Positions 8,018 to 15,177 of a stretch of DNA of 20,396 nt are shown here, in pieces. The notes below the pieces were generated by a model. That model made no database searches. It was not told the DNA's origin and worked only from the letters and a program-made list of their open reading frames with translations. How positions within the stretch are numbered: the first letter of the stretch is position 1; each line of letters begins with the position of its first letter. The DNA comes from Alitiscatomonas aceti (GTDB taxonomy: Bacteria; Bacillota; Clostridia; Lachnospirales; Lachnospiraceae), in the NCBI RefSeq assembly GCF_025567195.1, contig NZ_JAOQJF010000042.1, positions 1 through 20,396 on the forward strand. The letters run 5' to 3'. A program made the translations under genes and the position numbers.

Positions 8018-9643
8018 ATGCAGAGTACGAAAACGAAAAGCCTGGCTGTACTGGCTCTGGCGTCCATGTTCCTCATGGCCTTTGCCATGACGGCCTTTGG
8101 GGCAGAGGGGGAGACCGCAGAGTACGTCCCCGCCCTGTTTTCCACCTTCTGGGCGCTGGTGCCGCCGGTGGTAGCCATCGGACTGGCGCTGATCACAAAG
8201 GAGGTTTACAGCTCCCTGTTTATCGGGATCGCCGTAGGGGGGATCCTGTATTCCGGCGGGAGCTTTGAGCGGACCGTGGTCCATATTTTCCAGGACGGCA
8301 TCATCGGAGTCCTGACCGATGAAAGCAACGTGGGGATCCTGGTATTCTTAGTGATCCTGGGAGCCATGGTCAGTCTTATGAACAAGGCCGGCGGCTCCGC
8401 TGCCTTTGGCCGGTTTGCGGCAAAGGGCATCAAGACCCGGGTGGGGGCCCAGCTGGCCACCATCCTTCTGGGGGTTACGATCTTCATCGACGACTATTTC
8501 AACTGCCTGACTGTGGGAAGCGTCATGCGGCCGGTGACGGATAAGTTCAAGGTTTCCCGGGCAAAGCTGGCGTATCTCATCGACGCCACGGCAGCTCCCG
8601 TATGCATCATTGCCCCCATTTCATCCTGGGCGGCGGCTGTGACGGGATTCGTGGAGGGAGAGGATGGCTTCTCCATCTTTATCCAGGCCATCCCCTATAA
8701 CTTCTATGCTCTTTTAACCATTGTGATGATGGTGGGAATGGTGCTCATGAAGGTGGAGTTCGGGCCCATGTTAAAGCATGAAAGGAACGCGGTCAAGGGG
8801 GATCTCTTTACCACAGAGGGACGGCCTTATGCGGATGAATCCGATCCGTCAGTGATCTCCAGGGGAACGGTCATGGATCTCCTGATTCCGATTATTTCTT
8901 TAATTATCTGCTGTGTGATCGGTATGCTGTATACAGGCGGATTTTTCTCCGGCGTGGATTTTGTGACCGCCTTTTCGGAGAGCAACGCATCCCTGGGACT
9001 GACCCTTGGAAGCTTCTTCGGCCTTCTGATCACTCTGGTCCTGTACCAGGTGCGCCGTGTCCTGGATTTCCACGACTGCATGGCCTGTATCCCCGAGGGC
9101 TTTAAGGCCATGGTACCGGCCATTCTGATCCTGACCTTTGCCTGGACCTTAAAGGCCATGACAGACAGCCTGGGTGCGGACGTATATGTGGCAGATCTGG
9201 TGTACAACCATGCCAGAGGCCTGCTGAATTTCCTTCCGGCCATTATTTTCCTGGTGGGCTGCCTGCTGGCCTTTGCCACAGGCACCTCCTGGGGGACCTT
9301 CGGTATCCTGATCCCCATTGTGGTGGGCGTGTTCCAGAATACCAATCCGGAGCTGATGATCATCTCTATTTCTGCCTGCATGGCGGGAGCTGTCTGCGGA
9401 GACCACTGCTCGCCCATTTCCGACACCACCATCATGGCGTCTGCGGGAGCCCAGTGTGAGCATGTGAACCATGTGATGACCCAGCTTCCCTATGCGGTGA
9501 CCTGTGCCGCTGTATCCTTTGTGACGTACATTGTGGCAGGGTTTGTAAAGACTGCCTGGATCGCCCTTCCTGTGGGCATCGTCCTGATGCTGGGAGCCAT
9601 GCTTGTCTTAAAAATGATGGGCGATACGGTGGAGGAAGAATAG
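8018..9643 (+). CDS. lysW: NhaC-family carrier, probable lysine transporter
   Basis: A 541-residue polytopic membrane protein of the Na+/H+ antiporter NhaC family. Family segments include FIDDYFNCLTVGSVMRP (156-172), DATAAPVCIIAPISSW (189-204), FATGTSWGTFGILIPI and CGDHCSPISDTTIMASAG further on. About a dozen membrane helices are visible. The first 28 residues are hydrophobic and end in AFGAE, so they may be a cleaved signal peptide or a first helix. GAGAGGAAG (8001-8009) fits the ATG at 8018; the ATG at 8011 is in another frame. The lysine riboswitch in its leader is the best clue to substrate: NhaC-type genes under L-box control have been proposed as lysine carriers (LysW). The family alone would say Na+/H+ antiport, so lysine uptake is inference from regulation. 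Confidence 0.85.
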   Translation: MQSTKTKSLAVLALASMFLMAFAMTAFGAEGETAEYVPALFSTFWALVPPVVAIGLALITKEVYSSLFIGIAVGGILYSGGSFERTVVHIFQDGIIGVLTDESNVGILVFLVILGAMVSLMNKAGGSAAFGRFAAKGIKTRVGAQLATILLGVTIFIDDYFNCLTVGSVMRPVTDKFKVSRAKLAYLIDATAAPVCIIAPISSWAAAVTGFVEGEDGFSIFIQAIPYNFYALLTIVMMVGMVLMKVEFGPMLKHERNAVKGDLFTTEGRPYADESDPSVISRGTVMDLLIPIISLIICCVIGMLYTGGFFSGVDFVTAFSESNASLGLTLGSFFGLLITLVLYQVRRVLDFHDCMACIPEGFKAMVPAILILTFAWTLKAMTDSLGADVYVADLVYNHARGLLNFLPAIIFLVGCLLAFATGTSWGTFGILIPIVVGVFQNTNPELMIISISACMAGAVCGDHCSPISDTTIMASAGAQCEHVNHVMTQLPYAVTCAAVSFVTYIVAGFVKTAWIALPVGIVLMLGAMLVLKMMGDTVEEE

Positions 9644-9661
9644 TAAAAAACGTGAAAAAGC

Positions 9662-9705
9662 CCGGCGGTGAGCAGATTCCAGTGCTCTCCGGCCGTGTCT
9701 TTTCT
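9662..9705. terminator. Bidirectional terminator between convergent genes
   Basis: GAGCA (9670-9674) pairs with TGCTC (9683-9687), extended outward by GGC and CCGG pairs with small bulges. TCTTTTCT follows on the plus strand, and GAAAAAG precedes it to serve the minus strand. It separates the NhaC gene from the ABC transporter gene read the other way. Confidence 0.65.
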
Positions 9706-9719
9706 GTTATGGCGGAAGA

Positions 9720-11462
9720 CTAGGCCTCCTCCAGGCCCTCAAACTGCATTTCATAATATCTGGCATACAGACCGTTCTTTTCCAGGAGCTCTTTGTGGCT
9801 TCCACGCTCAACGATGCCCTGGCCGTCGATGACGATGATCTCGTCGGCATTCCGGATGGTGGAGAGACGGTGGGCGATGGTGATGGTGGTGCGGTTTCTG
9901 GAGAGCTCCTCCAGGCTTTTCTGGATGTGGCGTTCACTTTCATTGTCCAGGGCGCTGGTGGCCTCATCCAGGATCAGGATAGGCGGATTTTTAAGGAATA
10001 CCCGGGCAATGGAGATCCGCTGCTTCTGGCCGCCGGAAAGCCTTGCGCCCCGCTCGCCCACAAAGGTGTCGTAGCCGTCGGGAAGCTCCATGATGAAATC
10101 GTGGATGCTGGCCTTTTTGGCGGCGGCAATGATCTCCTCGTCAGTGGCTCCTGGTTTTCCGTAGGCGATGTTTTCACGGATGGTGCCGCCGAATAAGTAT
10201 ACCTCCTGCTGGACCAGGCCGATGGAGCTTCTGAGGCTCTTTAAGGTGGTTTTCCGGATATCCTGGCCGTCAATGGCGATCCTTCCGTGGGTCACATCGT
10301 AGAACCGGGGAAGGAGGGAGCAGATGGTGGTCTTTCCGCCGCCGGAGGGGCCCACCAGGGCGATGGATCTGCCGGCAGGGATGGAAAAGGAAACATGGCT
10401 TAAAACAGGCTCGCTGCTGTTATAGCAGAAGCTTACGTCCTCATAGGAAATATGGCCCTGTACATTTGTAAGGGGCTTCGCGTCCGGCGCATCCTCGATC
10501 TCCGGTTCTGTTTCCATGACTGCCAGGAAGCGCTTGAAGCCGGTAAGGCCCTTCTGGAGCATTTCCGTAAACTCCACCAGGATCTGGATGGGGCTGATGA
10601 AAATTCCGATGTAGAGGGCGTACATGGCCAGGTCTGCTGGCTCCATCTCCCCGATGGAGATAAGGTATCCTCCGGCCACCAGGACGGTCAGATACATCAT
10701 GCCCTGGAAAAACAGGGTGCCTGCGTGGAATTTTCCCATGGCCCGGTAGTTATTGTCCCGGGAGCGGACGAAATTCTCGTTGCTCCTTCCGAACTTTTTC
10801 CGTTCGATCTCTTCATTGGCAAAGGACTGGACCACACGGATCCCGGACAGGGTATCCTGGAGACTGGCGTTGATGTCGCCGATCTTTCTCCGGTTGTCCA
10901 TGAAGGTCTCATGCATCCGGACGTTCTGGCGGCAGCAGAAAAGCACCATAAGAAGGACCACCACGGCCAGCAGGAGAGCCAGCTTCCCGTTGATCAGGAA
11001 TAAGAATACAAAGGAGCCGGCGATCTTAATGGAGGAGATAAACACGTTTTCCGGCCCATGGTGGGCGAATTCGGAGATCTCAAACAGGTCGGAGACCAGC
11101 TTGCTCATCATCTGTCCGGTGTTGTTTTTATCATAGTAGGAAAAGGAGAGTTTTTCATAATGATCGAACAGATCCCGGCGCATATCCCGCTCGATCCAGG
11201 TCCCCATGAGATGGCCCTGGTAGGTCACATAGTATTTGCAGAGGGTCTGGATCACATAAAGGACCAGAAGGCCTGCAAAGAGGAGGGGGAGGGAGCGCAG
11301 GATGGCTTCCTGGCCCCGGGTGAACCAGTCGCTGGCCGCTCTTCTTAAGATCTGGGGAAAGGCCAGGTCCACGGCGCTGATGATGGTGGCGCAGAAAAGG
11401 TCCAGGAAAAAGAATTTTTTGTAGGGCTTATAATAGGCTGCAAATTTTTTTAGTACGTCCAT
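9720..11462 (-). CDS. ABC exporter half-transporter (permease fused to ATPase)
   Basis: A 580-residue MsbA/LmrA-type half-transporter. Residues 1-310 form the six-helix export domain, including the coupling region SYYDKNNTGQMMSKLVSD (108-125). The ATPase follows, with Walker A GPSGGGKTT (371-379), Q-loop QQEVYLF (418-424), signature LSGGQ (475-479), Walker B ILILDE (495-500) and the switch His in IAHRLS (531). All catalytic residues are present, so it should work as a homodimer. No partner half-transporter or peptidase domain is seen. GGAGGAATC before the ATG confirms the start. It is a single-gene unit that converges on nhaC and diverges from the lysozyme gene. Multidrug or lipid export is the usual role, but the substrate is not visible. 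Confidence 0.9.
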   Translation of the reverse strand: MDVLKKFAAYYKPYKKFFFLDLFCATIISAVDLAFPQILRRAASDWFTRGQEAILRSLPLLFAGLLVLYVIQTLCKYYVTYQGHLMGTWIERDMRRDLFDHYEKLSFSYYDKNNTGQMMSKLVSDLFEISEFAHHGPENVFISSIKIAGSFVFLFLINGKLALLLAVVVLLMVLFCCRQNVRMHETFMDNRRKIGDINASLQDTLSGIRVVQSFANEEIERKKFGRSNENFVRSRDNNYRAMGKFHAGTLFFQGMMYLTVLVAGGYLISIGEMEPADLAMYALYIGIFISPIQILVEFTEMLQKGLTGFKRFLAVMETEPEIEDAPDAKPLTNVQGHISYEDVSFCYNSSEPVLSHVSFSIPAGRSIALVGPSGGGKTTICSLLPRFYDVTHGRIAIDGQDIRKTTLKSLRSSIGLVQQEVYLFGGTIRENIAYGKPGATDEEIIAAAKKASIHDFIMELPDGYDTFVGERGARLSGGQKQRISIARVFLKNPPILILDEATSALDNESERHIQKSLEELSRNRTTITIAHRLSTIRNADEIIVIDGQGIVERGSHKELLEKNGLYARYYEMQFEGLEEA

Positions 11463-11495
11463 GATTCCTCCTGTGCATATAAAGTCGTTGCTTTA

Positions 11496-11524
11496 ATCAT
11501 AGCATGGGAGTTTCTGGAAGTAAA
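11496..11524 (-). promoter_or_regulatory. Promoter of the ABC transporter gene
   Basis: On the minus strand TTTACT (11524-11519) is 17 bases from TATGAT (11501-11496), which is preceded by TGC, an extended -10. It lies about 35 bases before the start codon. Confidence 0.5.
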
Positions 11525-11593
11525 GGGCAGGTTCCTGCGTAAATTCTGCCGCATTTTCTTCATAAATTGTTAATAGAAATCCAGGGAAGCAGG

Positions 11594-11602
11594 TGCTATA
11601 AT
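11594..11602 (+). promoter_or_regulatory. Promoter of the lysozyme gene
   Basis: TGCTATAAT (11594-11602) is a perfect extended -10; no good -35 is found at the usual distance. Transcription would start near 11609, after the first possible in-frame ATG (11567). This supports using the later ATG at 11660. Confidence 0.55.
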
Positions 11603-11659
11603 CTATATATATGGAAAGCTGTAAATTTTTGTACGTTTATAAAGAAAGGTGACGAGATC

Positions 11660-12688
11660 ATGAATATGAAAACCATCCTGGCAGCAGCTCTGACCGCAGT
11701 TTTTTTTGTGCAGCCCTGTATGACAGCCATGGCGTCGGTCAGCGCGCCGGAATCTGATCAGAACCAGATCGGCCCGGGCTTTGAAGCACCGGCGGAGGAA
11801 AATGCGGAAAGTGCGGAAAGTGCGTTTACCCCCTGGACGAAGGTGGACGGCGTTTATGTGGACGATACGGGAAAGGCCATCGACGGCGCAGTCCTCCGGG
11901 GCGTCAGCGTGTCCAAGTGGCAGGGAGACGTGGACTGGGGGAAGGCAGCGGCTGACGATATTTCCTTTGCCCTGGTGCGGATGGCGTCCATCGGCTACGA
12001 GGGAGAATATACCATGGACGAATATTTTGACCAGAACATGCGGGAGGCCAGCGCCAACGGCGTCCATGTGACGCCCTATGTCTATCTCCAGACAAGAACT
12101 GTGGAGGAGGCAGAGGCAGCGGCCCGGTATGCGGTGGATGTGGCGAAGAATTATAACGTTTCCTATCCCCTGGCAGTGGATATCGAGTCCCAGTATATCC
12201 TGGATCTCTCCACCCAGGAGCTGACGGATATCGCCAACGCCTTCTGCCGTGTGGTGGCGGAGGCAGGATACACGCCCATTGTATACAGCGACTACCATAA
12301 GTTTACGACAGAAATGGATACGAACCAGATCCCCTATGATATCTGGCTGGCCAGATACGGCGGCGACCACAATTATCCCAACCGGACCATGTGGCAGGCC
12401 ACTGATAAGGGCGTGATCGACGGGATCAATGGAAACGTGTGCCTGGAATTTGCCTTTAAGGATTACGCTCCAGCCCTGGAGGCAGGGGACGCCACGCCCG
12501 GCCAGTGGAAGGAAGAAAACGGCGTTTGGTATTTTGAAAACAACGGAGGCCGCTATACCGGCTGGATCCGCCCCGACGGAAACTGGTATTATATGGATCC
12601 GGCAGCCGGGGGAGCCATGGTCTCCAATACCTCCATGGTCATTGATGGAGTGACGTACTCCTTTAATGGAAGCGGCGTCATGCAGTAG
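11660..12688 (+). CDS. Secreted GH25 muramidase with wall-binding repeats
   Basis: A 342-residue exported peptidoglycan hydrolase. A signal peptide (MKTILAAALTAVFFVQPCMTAMA) opens it, then an acidic linker. The GH25 lysozyme domain spans about 78-275, with GVSVSKWQGDVDW at 81-93 and the catalytic pair in AVDIES (D174, E176). Two aromatic/Gly-rich cell-wall-binding repeats of choline-binding type follow (GVWYFENNGGRYTGWI, GNWYYMDP). GH25 enzymes cut the MurNAc-GlcNAc bond. The usual Asp of the G[IV]D[VI]S opening motif is Ser here (S83), which is odd for an active enzyme. The start at 11660 is chosen because GAAAGGTG precedes it, the signal peptide begins there, and an earlier ATG at 11567 lies before the promoter -10. 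It is monocistronic, with a strong terminator about 100 bases on. Role may be wall remodelling or attack on other bacteria. Confidence 0.88.
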   Translation: MNMKTILAAALTAVFFVQPCMTAMASVSAPESDQNQIGPGFEAPAEENAESAESAFTPWTKVDGVYVDDTGKAIDGAVLRGVSVSKWQGDVDWGKAAADDISFALVRMASIGYEGEYTMDEYFDQNMREASANGVHVTPYVYLQTRTVEEAEAAARYAVDVAKNYNVSYPLAVDIESQYILDLSTQELTDIANAFCRVVAEAGYTPIVYSDYHKFTTEMDTNQIPYDIWLARYGGDHNYPNRTMWQATDKGVIDGINGNVCLEFAFKDYAPALEAGDATPGQWKEENGVWYFENNGGRYTGWIRPDGNWYYMDPAAGGAMVSNTSMVIDGVTYSFNGSGVMQ

Positions 12689-12786
12689 ACCATAAGGAAC
12701 ACGCTGCGCAGGTCTCTTGTGGTCACGGCGGCAGCCGCCAAGGTCTCGTGCAGGCACGGACACTGGCTCGCTTCCCGCATAAAATA

Positions 12787-12822
12787 AAAGCTCCAGGCCC
12801 GGATCCGGCAGCCTGGAGCTTT
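12787..12822. terminator. Strong bidirectional terminator
   Basis: AAAGCTCCAGGC (12787-12798) and GCCTGGAGCTTT (12811-12822) form a perfect 12-base stem around a 12-base loop. It lies between the lysozyme gene and the convergent prolyl-tRNA editing gene and can serve both, since A/T-rich runs flank it on each side. The 98 bases between the lysozyme stop and this stem hold nothing I recognise. Confidence 0.85.
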
Positions 12823-12836
12823 ATGAAAACGGATGG

Positions 12837-13400
12837 TCAGTCTTCCCAGGGAAGATCCACCGTGATATACGAATGATGGACAGCAGGCAGGAATTTTTCC
12901 GTAAGGTCTGCTGTCTTTATTTTTAAGCTGGAGGTATTGATGCAGGGGTGGCAGCCCAGAAAGGGATCCTTTAATACATCAGAATCGATGAGCAGCTGGA
13001 CCTGGTTTTCCTTATCATTGGCCAGTCCCAGGATGCTGACAGAGCCGGGAGTGATGTCTAAGAACTGCTCCATGTATTCGTCTCCGGCAAAGGACAGTCT
13101 GGCGGAATTGATCTGCTTTGAAAGATTTTTTGTCTTGAATTTCTTATTCCCCGGCATCATCAGAAGATAAAAACGGGTCTTCTGGGCGTTGCAGAGAAAG
13201 AGATTCTTGCATATGTGGATCCCAAGGATCTTTTCTACCTCCAGGCAGGCGTCGATGGTGGCCGTAGCGTCGTGGTCCACCCGTGTAAAGGGGATGCCGA
13301 GGGTATCCAGAAGGGCGTAGGTGCGGACCTCCCTGGGGAGACGGCCGGACATGTCCTCCGGACTGCCTGTATATACAGTTTCATCAATATAAAAATCCAT
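12837..13400 (-). CDS. Free-standing prolyl-tRNA editing protein (ProX/YbaK family)
   Basis: A 187-residue cytosolic protein of the YbaK/ProX superfamily, usually labelled prolyl-tRNA synthetase associated domain protein. These trans-editing hydrolases remove wrongly attached amino acids, typically Ala, from tRNA-Pro. Seen are HICKNLFLCNAQKTRFYLLMMPGNKKF, ARLSFAGDEYMEQFLDITPGSVSILGLANDK and the family signature GCHPCINTSSLKI near the C-terminus. The start at 13400 (MDFYIDETVY) has AGAAAGGA ahead of it. The reading frame stays open for another 44 codons upstream, but that stretch is unlike the family and lacks a ribosome site. The gene stands alone on its strand, and its promoter is not clear. 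An Ala-tRNA-Pro specificity is from family knowledge, not from residues I can prove. Confidence 0.85.
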   Translation of the reverse strand: MDFYIDETVYTGSPEDMSGRLPREVRTYALLDTLGIPFTRVDHDATATIDACLEVEKILGIHICKNLFLCNAQKTRFYLLMMPGNKKFKTKNLSKQINSARLSFAGDEYMEQFLDITPGSVSILGLANDKENQVQLLIDSDVLKDPFLGCHPCINTSSLKIKTADLTEKFLPAVHHSYITVDLPWED

Positions 13401-13465
13401 GTTTTGTATCCTTTCTGTCTGGACTGGGCGTTGAAATAACGCTGGTACTTTAAGGGGAAAAACGC

Positions 13466-13471
13466 TATAAT
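13466..13471 (+). promoter_or_regulatory. Candidate -10 element before the structured segment
   Basis: TATAAT at 13466-13471 would start transcription near 13478, just before the first stem of the structured segment. No good -35 lies 17 bases upstream (TGGTAC). Confidence 0.35.
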
Positions 13472-13482
13472 CGTAATAGTAC

Positions 13483-13614
13483 GGCCCCTGGATCCGGGGA
13501 TGCCGTCCAGGGATGTGGGGACAGGGGGCCATAGATCCGGCGCGGGCCTGTAAGTGGCTTCTGATCCCGGGAAATGCAGGAGGGCTCCTGACAGAGCGGA
13601 CCGGGATCGCCGGA
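13483..13614. other. GC-rich segment with multi-helix fold, unassigned
   Basis: Two self-pairing domains lie in the divergent gap. First, GGCCCCTG (13483-13490) pairs with CAGGGGGCC (13522-13530) with one bulge. Second, TCCGGC (13536-13541) pairs with GCCGGA (13609-13614), enclosing two arms. One arm is GGCC/GGCT (13545-13548 with 13556-13559). The other is GATCCCGG/CCGGGATC (13563-13570 with 13601-13608), topped by CAGGA/TCCTG (13577-13581 with 13586-13590). This gives a three-way junction. TATAAT boxes stand on either side (13466 and 13639). It could be a small RNA, a leader of the methyltransferase gene, or a palindromic repeat element. I do not recognise a known RNA family on either strand. 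Confidence 0.4.
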
Positions 13615-13638
13615 GATCCTTTGGAGTCCCAACATCAT

Positions 13639-13644
13639 TATAAT
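13639..13644 (+). promoter_or_regulatory. Candidate -10 element of the methyltransferase gene
   Basis: TATAAT at 13639-13644 would give a start near 13651 and a leader of about 30 bases holding the ribosome site at 13671. The -35 region is weak. Confidence 0.4.
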
Positions 13645-13683
13645 GGAAACGTAAGAAAAAGCAAGAATATGGAGATAAAGTAT

Positions 13684-14862
13684 ATGGAAAACAGAAATGA
13701 AAGTGGAAAAAAACAGAAGGCAAAGGGCCTGTGCCCGAATTTTGGGAAATGCGGCGGCTGCCAGTATCTGGACGTGCCCTATGAGGAGCAGCTGAAGAAA
13801 AAGAAGAAACAGCTGACAGAGCTTTTAAAGCCATTCTGTCAGGTCCGTGACGTGATCGGAATGGAGGACCCCTGGCATTACAGAAATAAGGTCCATGCGG
13901 TCATAGCCAGGGACCGGAAGGGGAGGATCATTTCCGGCGTATACAAGGAGGGGACCCATTTTGTTCTTCCGGTGGATACCTGTCTTATTGAGGATCAGAA
14001 GGCAGACGATATCATCAGGACGATCCGGGAGCTGGTTCCGTCGTTTAAAATGAAGGTATATGATGAGGATACGGGGTACGGCTTCCTGCGCCATGTGCTG
14101 ATCAGGACCGGGCACAGCACCGGCGAGATCATGGTGGTGCTGGTGACGGCTTCTCCTGTGTTCCCGTCTAAAAATAATTTCGTAAAGGCTCTGCGGGCGG
14201 CCCATCCGGAGATCACCACAGTGGTCCAGAACATCAATGGCCGCGGCACCAGCATGGTCCTGGGAGAAAAGGAGCATGTGCTTTACGGCCCTGGCTTTAT
14301 CGTGGACGAGCTCTGCGGCTTCCGGTTCCGGATCTCCTCCAGATCCTTCTACCAGATCAATCCGGTCCAGACAGAAAAGCTCTACCGGCTGGCCATTCAG
14401 GCTGCCGGGCTCACAGGGAAGGAGACAGTCATCGACGCTTACTGCGGCATCGGCACCATCGGCATCGCCGCTTCGCCTGAGGCGAAGGAGGTGATCGGCG
14501 TGGAGCTCAATCCGGATGCGGTCCGGGACGCGGTCACCAACGCCAAGGTCAATGGAGTAAAAAATATCCGGTTTTACTGCAACGATGCGGGAAAATTCAT
14601 GATCCAGATGGCCTCCCAGGGAGGAAAGGCGGACGTGGTGTTCATGGATCCGCCCCGCAGCGGGAGCACGGAGGAATTCATAAACGCGGTGGCCACCTTA
14701 AAGCCCGCCCGGGTGGTGTACGTCTCCTGCGGCCCCGATACCCTGGCCAGGGATCTGACGGTGTTTAAGAGGAAAGGGTACGAGGCGAAAGAGGCGTGGG
14801 GAGTGGATATGTTTCCGTTTACGGGGCATTGCGAGGTCTGTGTGAAGCTGGAGAGGAAATAA
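13684..14862 (+). CDS. rlmD: 23S rRNA (uracil-5-)-methyltransferase, RlmD/RlmCD type
   Basis: A 392-residue enzyme of the RumA/TrmA family that makes 5-methyluridine in 23S rRNA with S-adenosylmethionine. Cysteines C17, C23, C26 and C100 match the [4Fe-4S] site of RumA. The SAM site is DAYCGIGTIG (251-260) with GVELNPDAV after it. MDPPRSG (321-327), the catalytic C349 in VYVSCGP and the general base E384 in GHCEVCVKLE are all in place. There is no N-terminal TRAM domain: the Cys cluster begins at residue 17, so this is a short form. The start at 13684 is chosen for GGAG nine bases upstream. The frame is open back to 13513, but that part overlaps the structured gap. In Gram-positives such enzymes may modify both U747 and U1939; which one here cannot be read off. 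Confidence 0.88.
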   Translation: MENRNESGKKQKAKGLCPNFGKCGGCQYLDVPYEEQLKKKKKQLTELLKPFCQVRDVIGMEDPWHYRNKVHAVIARDRKGRIISGVYKEGTHFVLPVDTCLIEDQKADDIIRTIRELVPSFKMKVYDEDTGYGFLRHVLIRTGHSTGEIMVVLVTASPVFPSKNNFVKALRAAHPEITTVVQNINGRGTSMVLGEKEHVLYGPGFIVDELCGFRFRISSRSFYQINPVQTEKLYRLAIQAAGLTGKETVIDAYCGIGTIGIAASPEAKEVIGVELNPDAVRDAVTNAKVNGVKNIRFYCNDAGKFMIQMASQGGKADVVFMDPPRSGSTEEFINAVATLKPARVVYVSCGPDTLARDLTVFKRKGYEAKEAWGVDMFPFTGHCEVCVKLERK

Positions 14863-14863
14863 A

Positions 14864-14893
14864 AGTCAGCCAAGTGTTGTAAAAAGGCTGACT
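14864..14893. terminator. Stem-loop just after the methyltransferase gene
   Basis: AGTCAGCC (14864-14871) pairs perfectly with GGCTGACT (14886-14893) around a 14-base loop. No T run follows on the plus strand, so it may only slow or stabilise transcripts. Confidence 0.45.
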
Positions 14894-14945
14894 AAGGTAA
14901 TGATCCATGTGAAATATGTTGATATGGGAATTAATATAGATAAGA

Positions 14946-14987
14946 AGTGCCGCTCATACTAAATTGACTAGTTGAGCGGCACTCTTT
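14946..14987 (+). terminator. Likely terminator before the Cas operon
   Basis: AGTGCCGCTCA (14946-14956) pairs perfectly with TGAGCGGCACT (14973-14983), 16-base loop, followed by CTTT. It separates the rRNA methyltransferase from the Cas operon. Confidence 0.65.
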
Positions 14988-15104
14988 ACTCGTAAAATAA
15001 CTTTTATATTTTTTTCTATCCACATTTATTATCCATTGTTTTATGGAAAAATGACATAAGTAGTATATACATTTTTATGAAATAATGCAATCATTAAAAA
15101 GCTC
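14988..15104. other. AT-rich gap, no gene seen
   Basis: Part of the 315-base space between the methyltransferase and cas3. It is very AT-rich with several T runs and a small CCAT/ATGG hairpin. No CRISPR repeat, tRNA or small reading frame with a ribosome site is apparent. The base composition shift to the Cas region begins here. Confidence 0.6.
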
Positions 15105-15133
15105 TTGACAATAAATATTTGAAGTGTTATTTT
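15105..15133 (+). promoter_or_regulatory. Strong promoter of the type I-C Cas operon
   Basis: A consensus TTGACA (15105-15110) is 17 bases from TATTTT (15128-15133), which is preceded by TGT, an extended -10. The expected start is near 15140, giving a leader of about 38 bases before cas3. It is the best-matching vegetative promoter in the window. Confidence 0.7.
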
Positions 15134-15177
15134 AAAAACAAAAATATATAACTTTTATATTTAAAAAGGAAATTAAA

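Noticed and set aside
7885..8268. A 127-codon plus-strand frame from the riboswitch into the NhaC gene
   Set aside because: It reads through the aptamer end and terminator, has no ribosome site and is out of frame with the clear NhaC protein.
11603..12763. A 386-codon open frame on the minus strand opposite the lysozyme gene
   Set aside because: The plus strand has a signal peptide, GH25 motifs, promoter and ribosome site. The minus frame has no recognisable domain and is a by-product of codon bias.
13401..13532. Upstream 44-codon extension of the prolyl-tRNA editing gene
   Set aside because: It does not resemble the family and lacks a ribosome site. AGAAAGGA supports the start at 13400.
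13401..13640. T-box leader for the prolyl-tRNA editing gene on the minus strand
   Set aside because: The T-box core (like AGGGTGGNACCGCG) is absent in the minus-strand reading, and no terminator with a T run lies before the gene.
14985..15177. CRISPR array or leader upstream of cas3
   Set aside because: No repeated 30-36 base unit is present; only AT-rich sequence and the operon promoter are seen.
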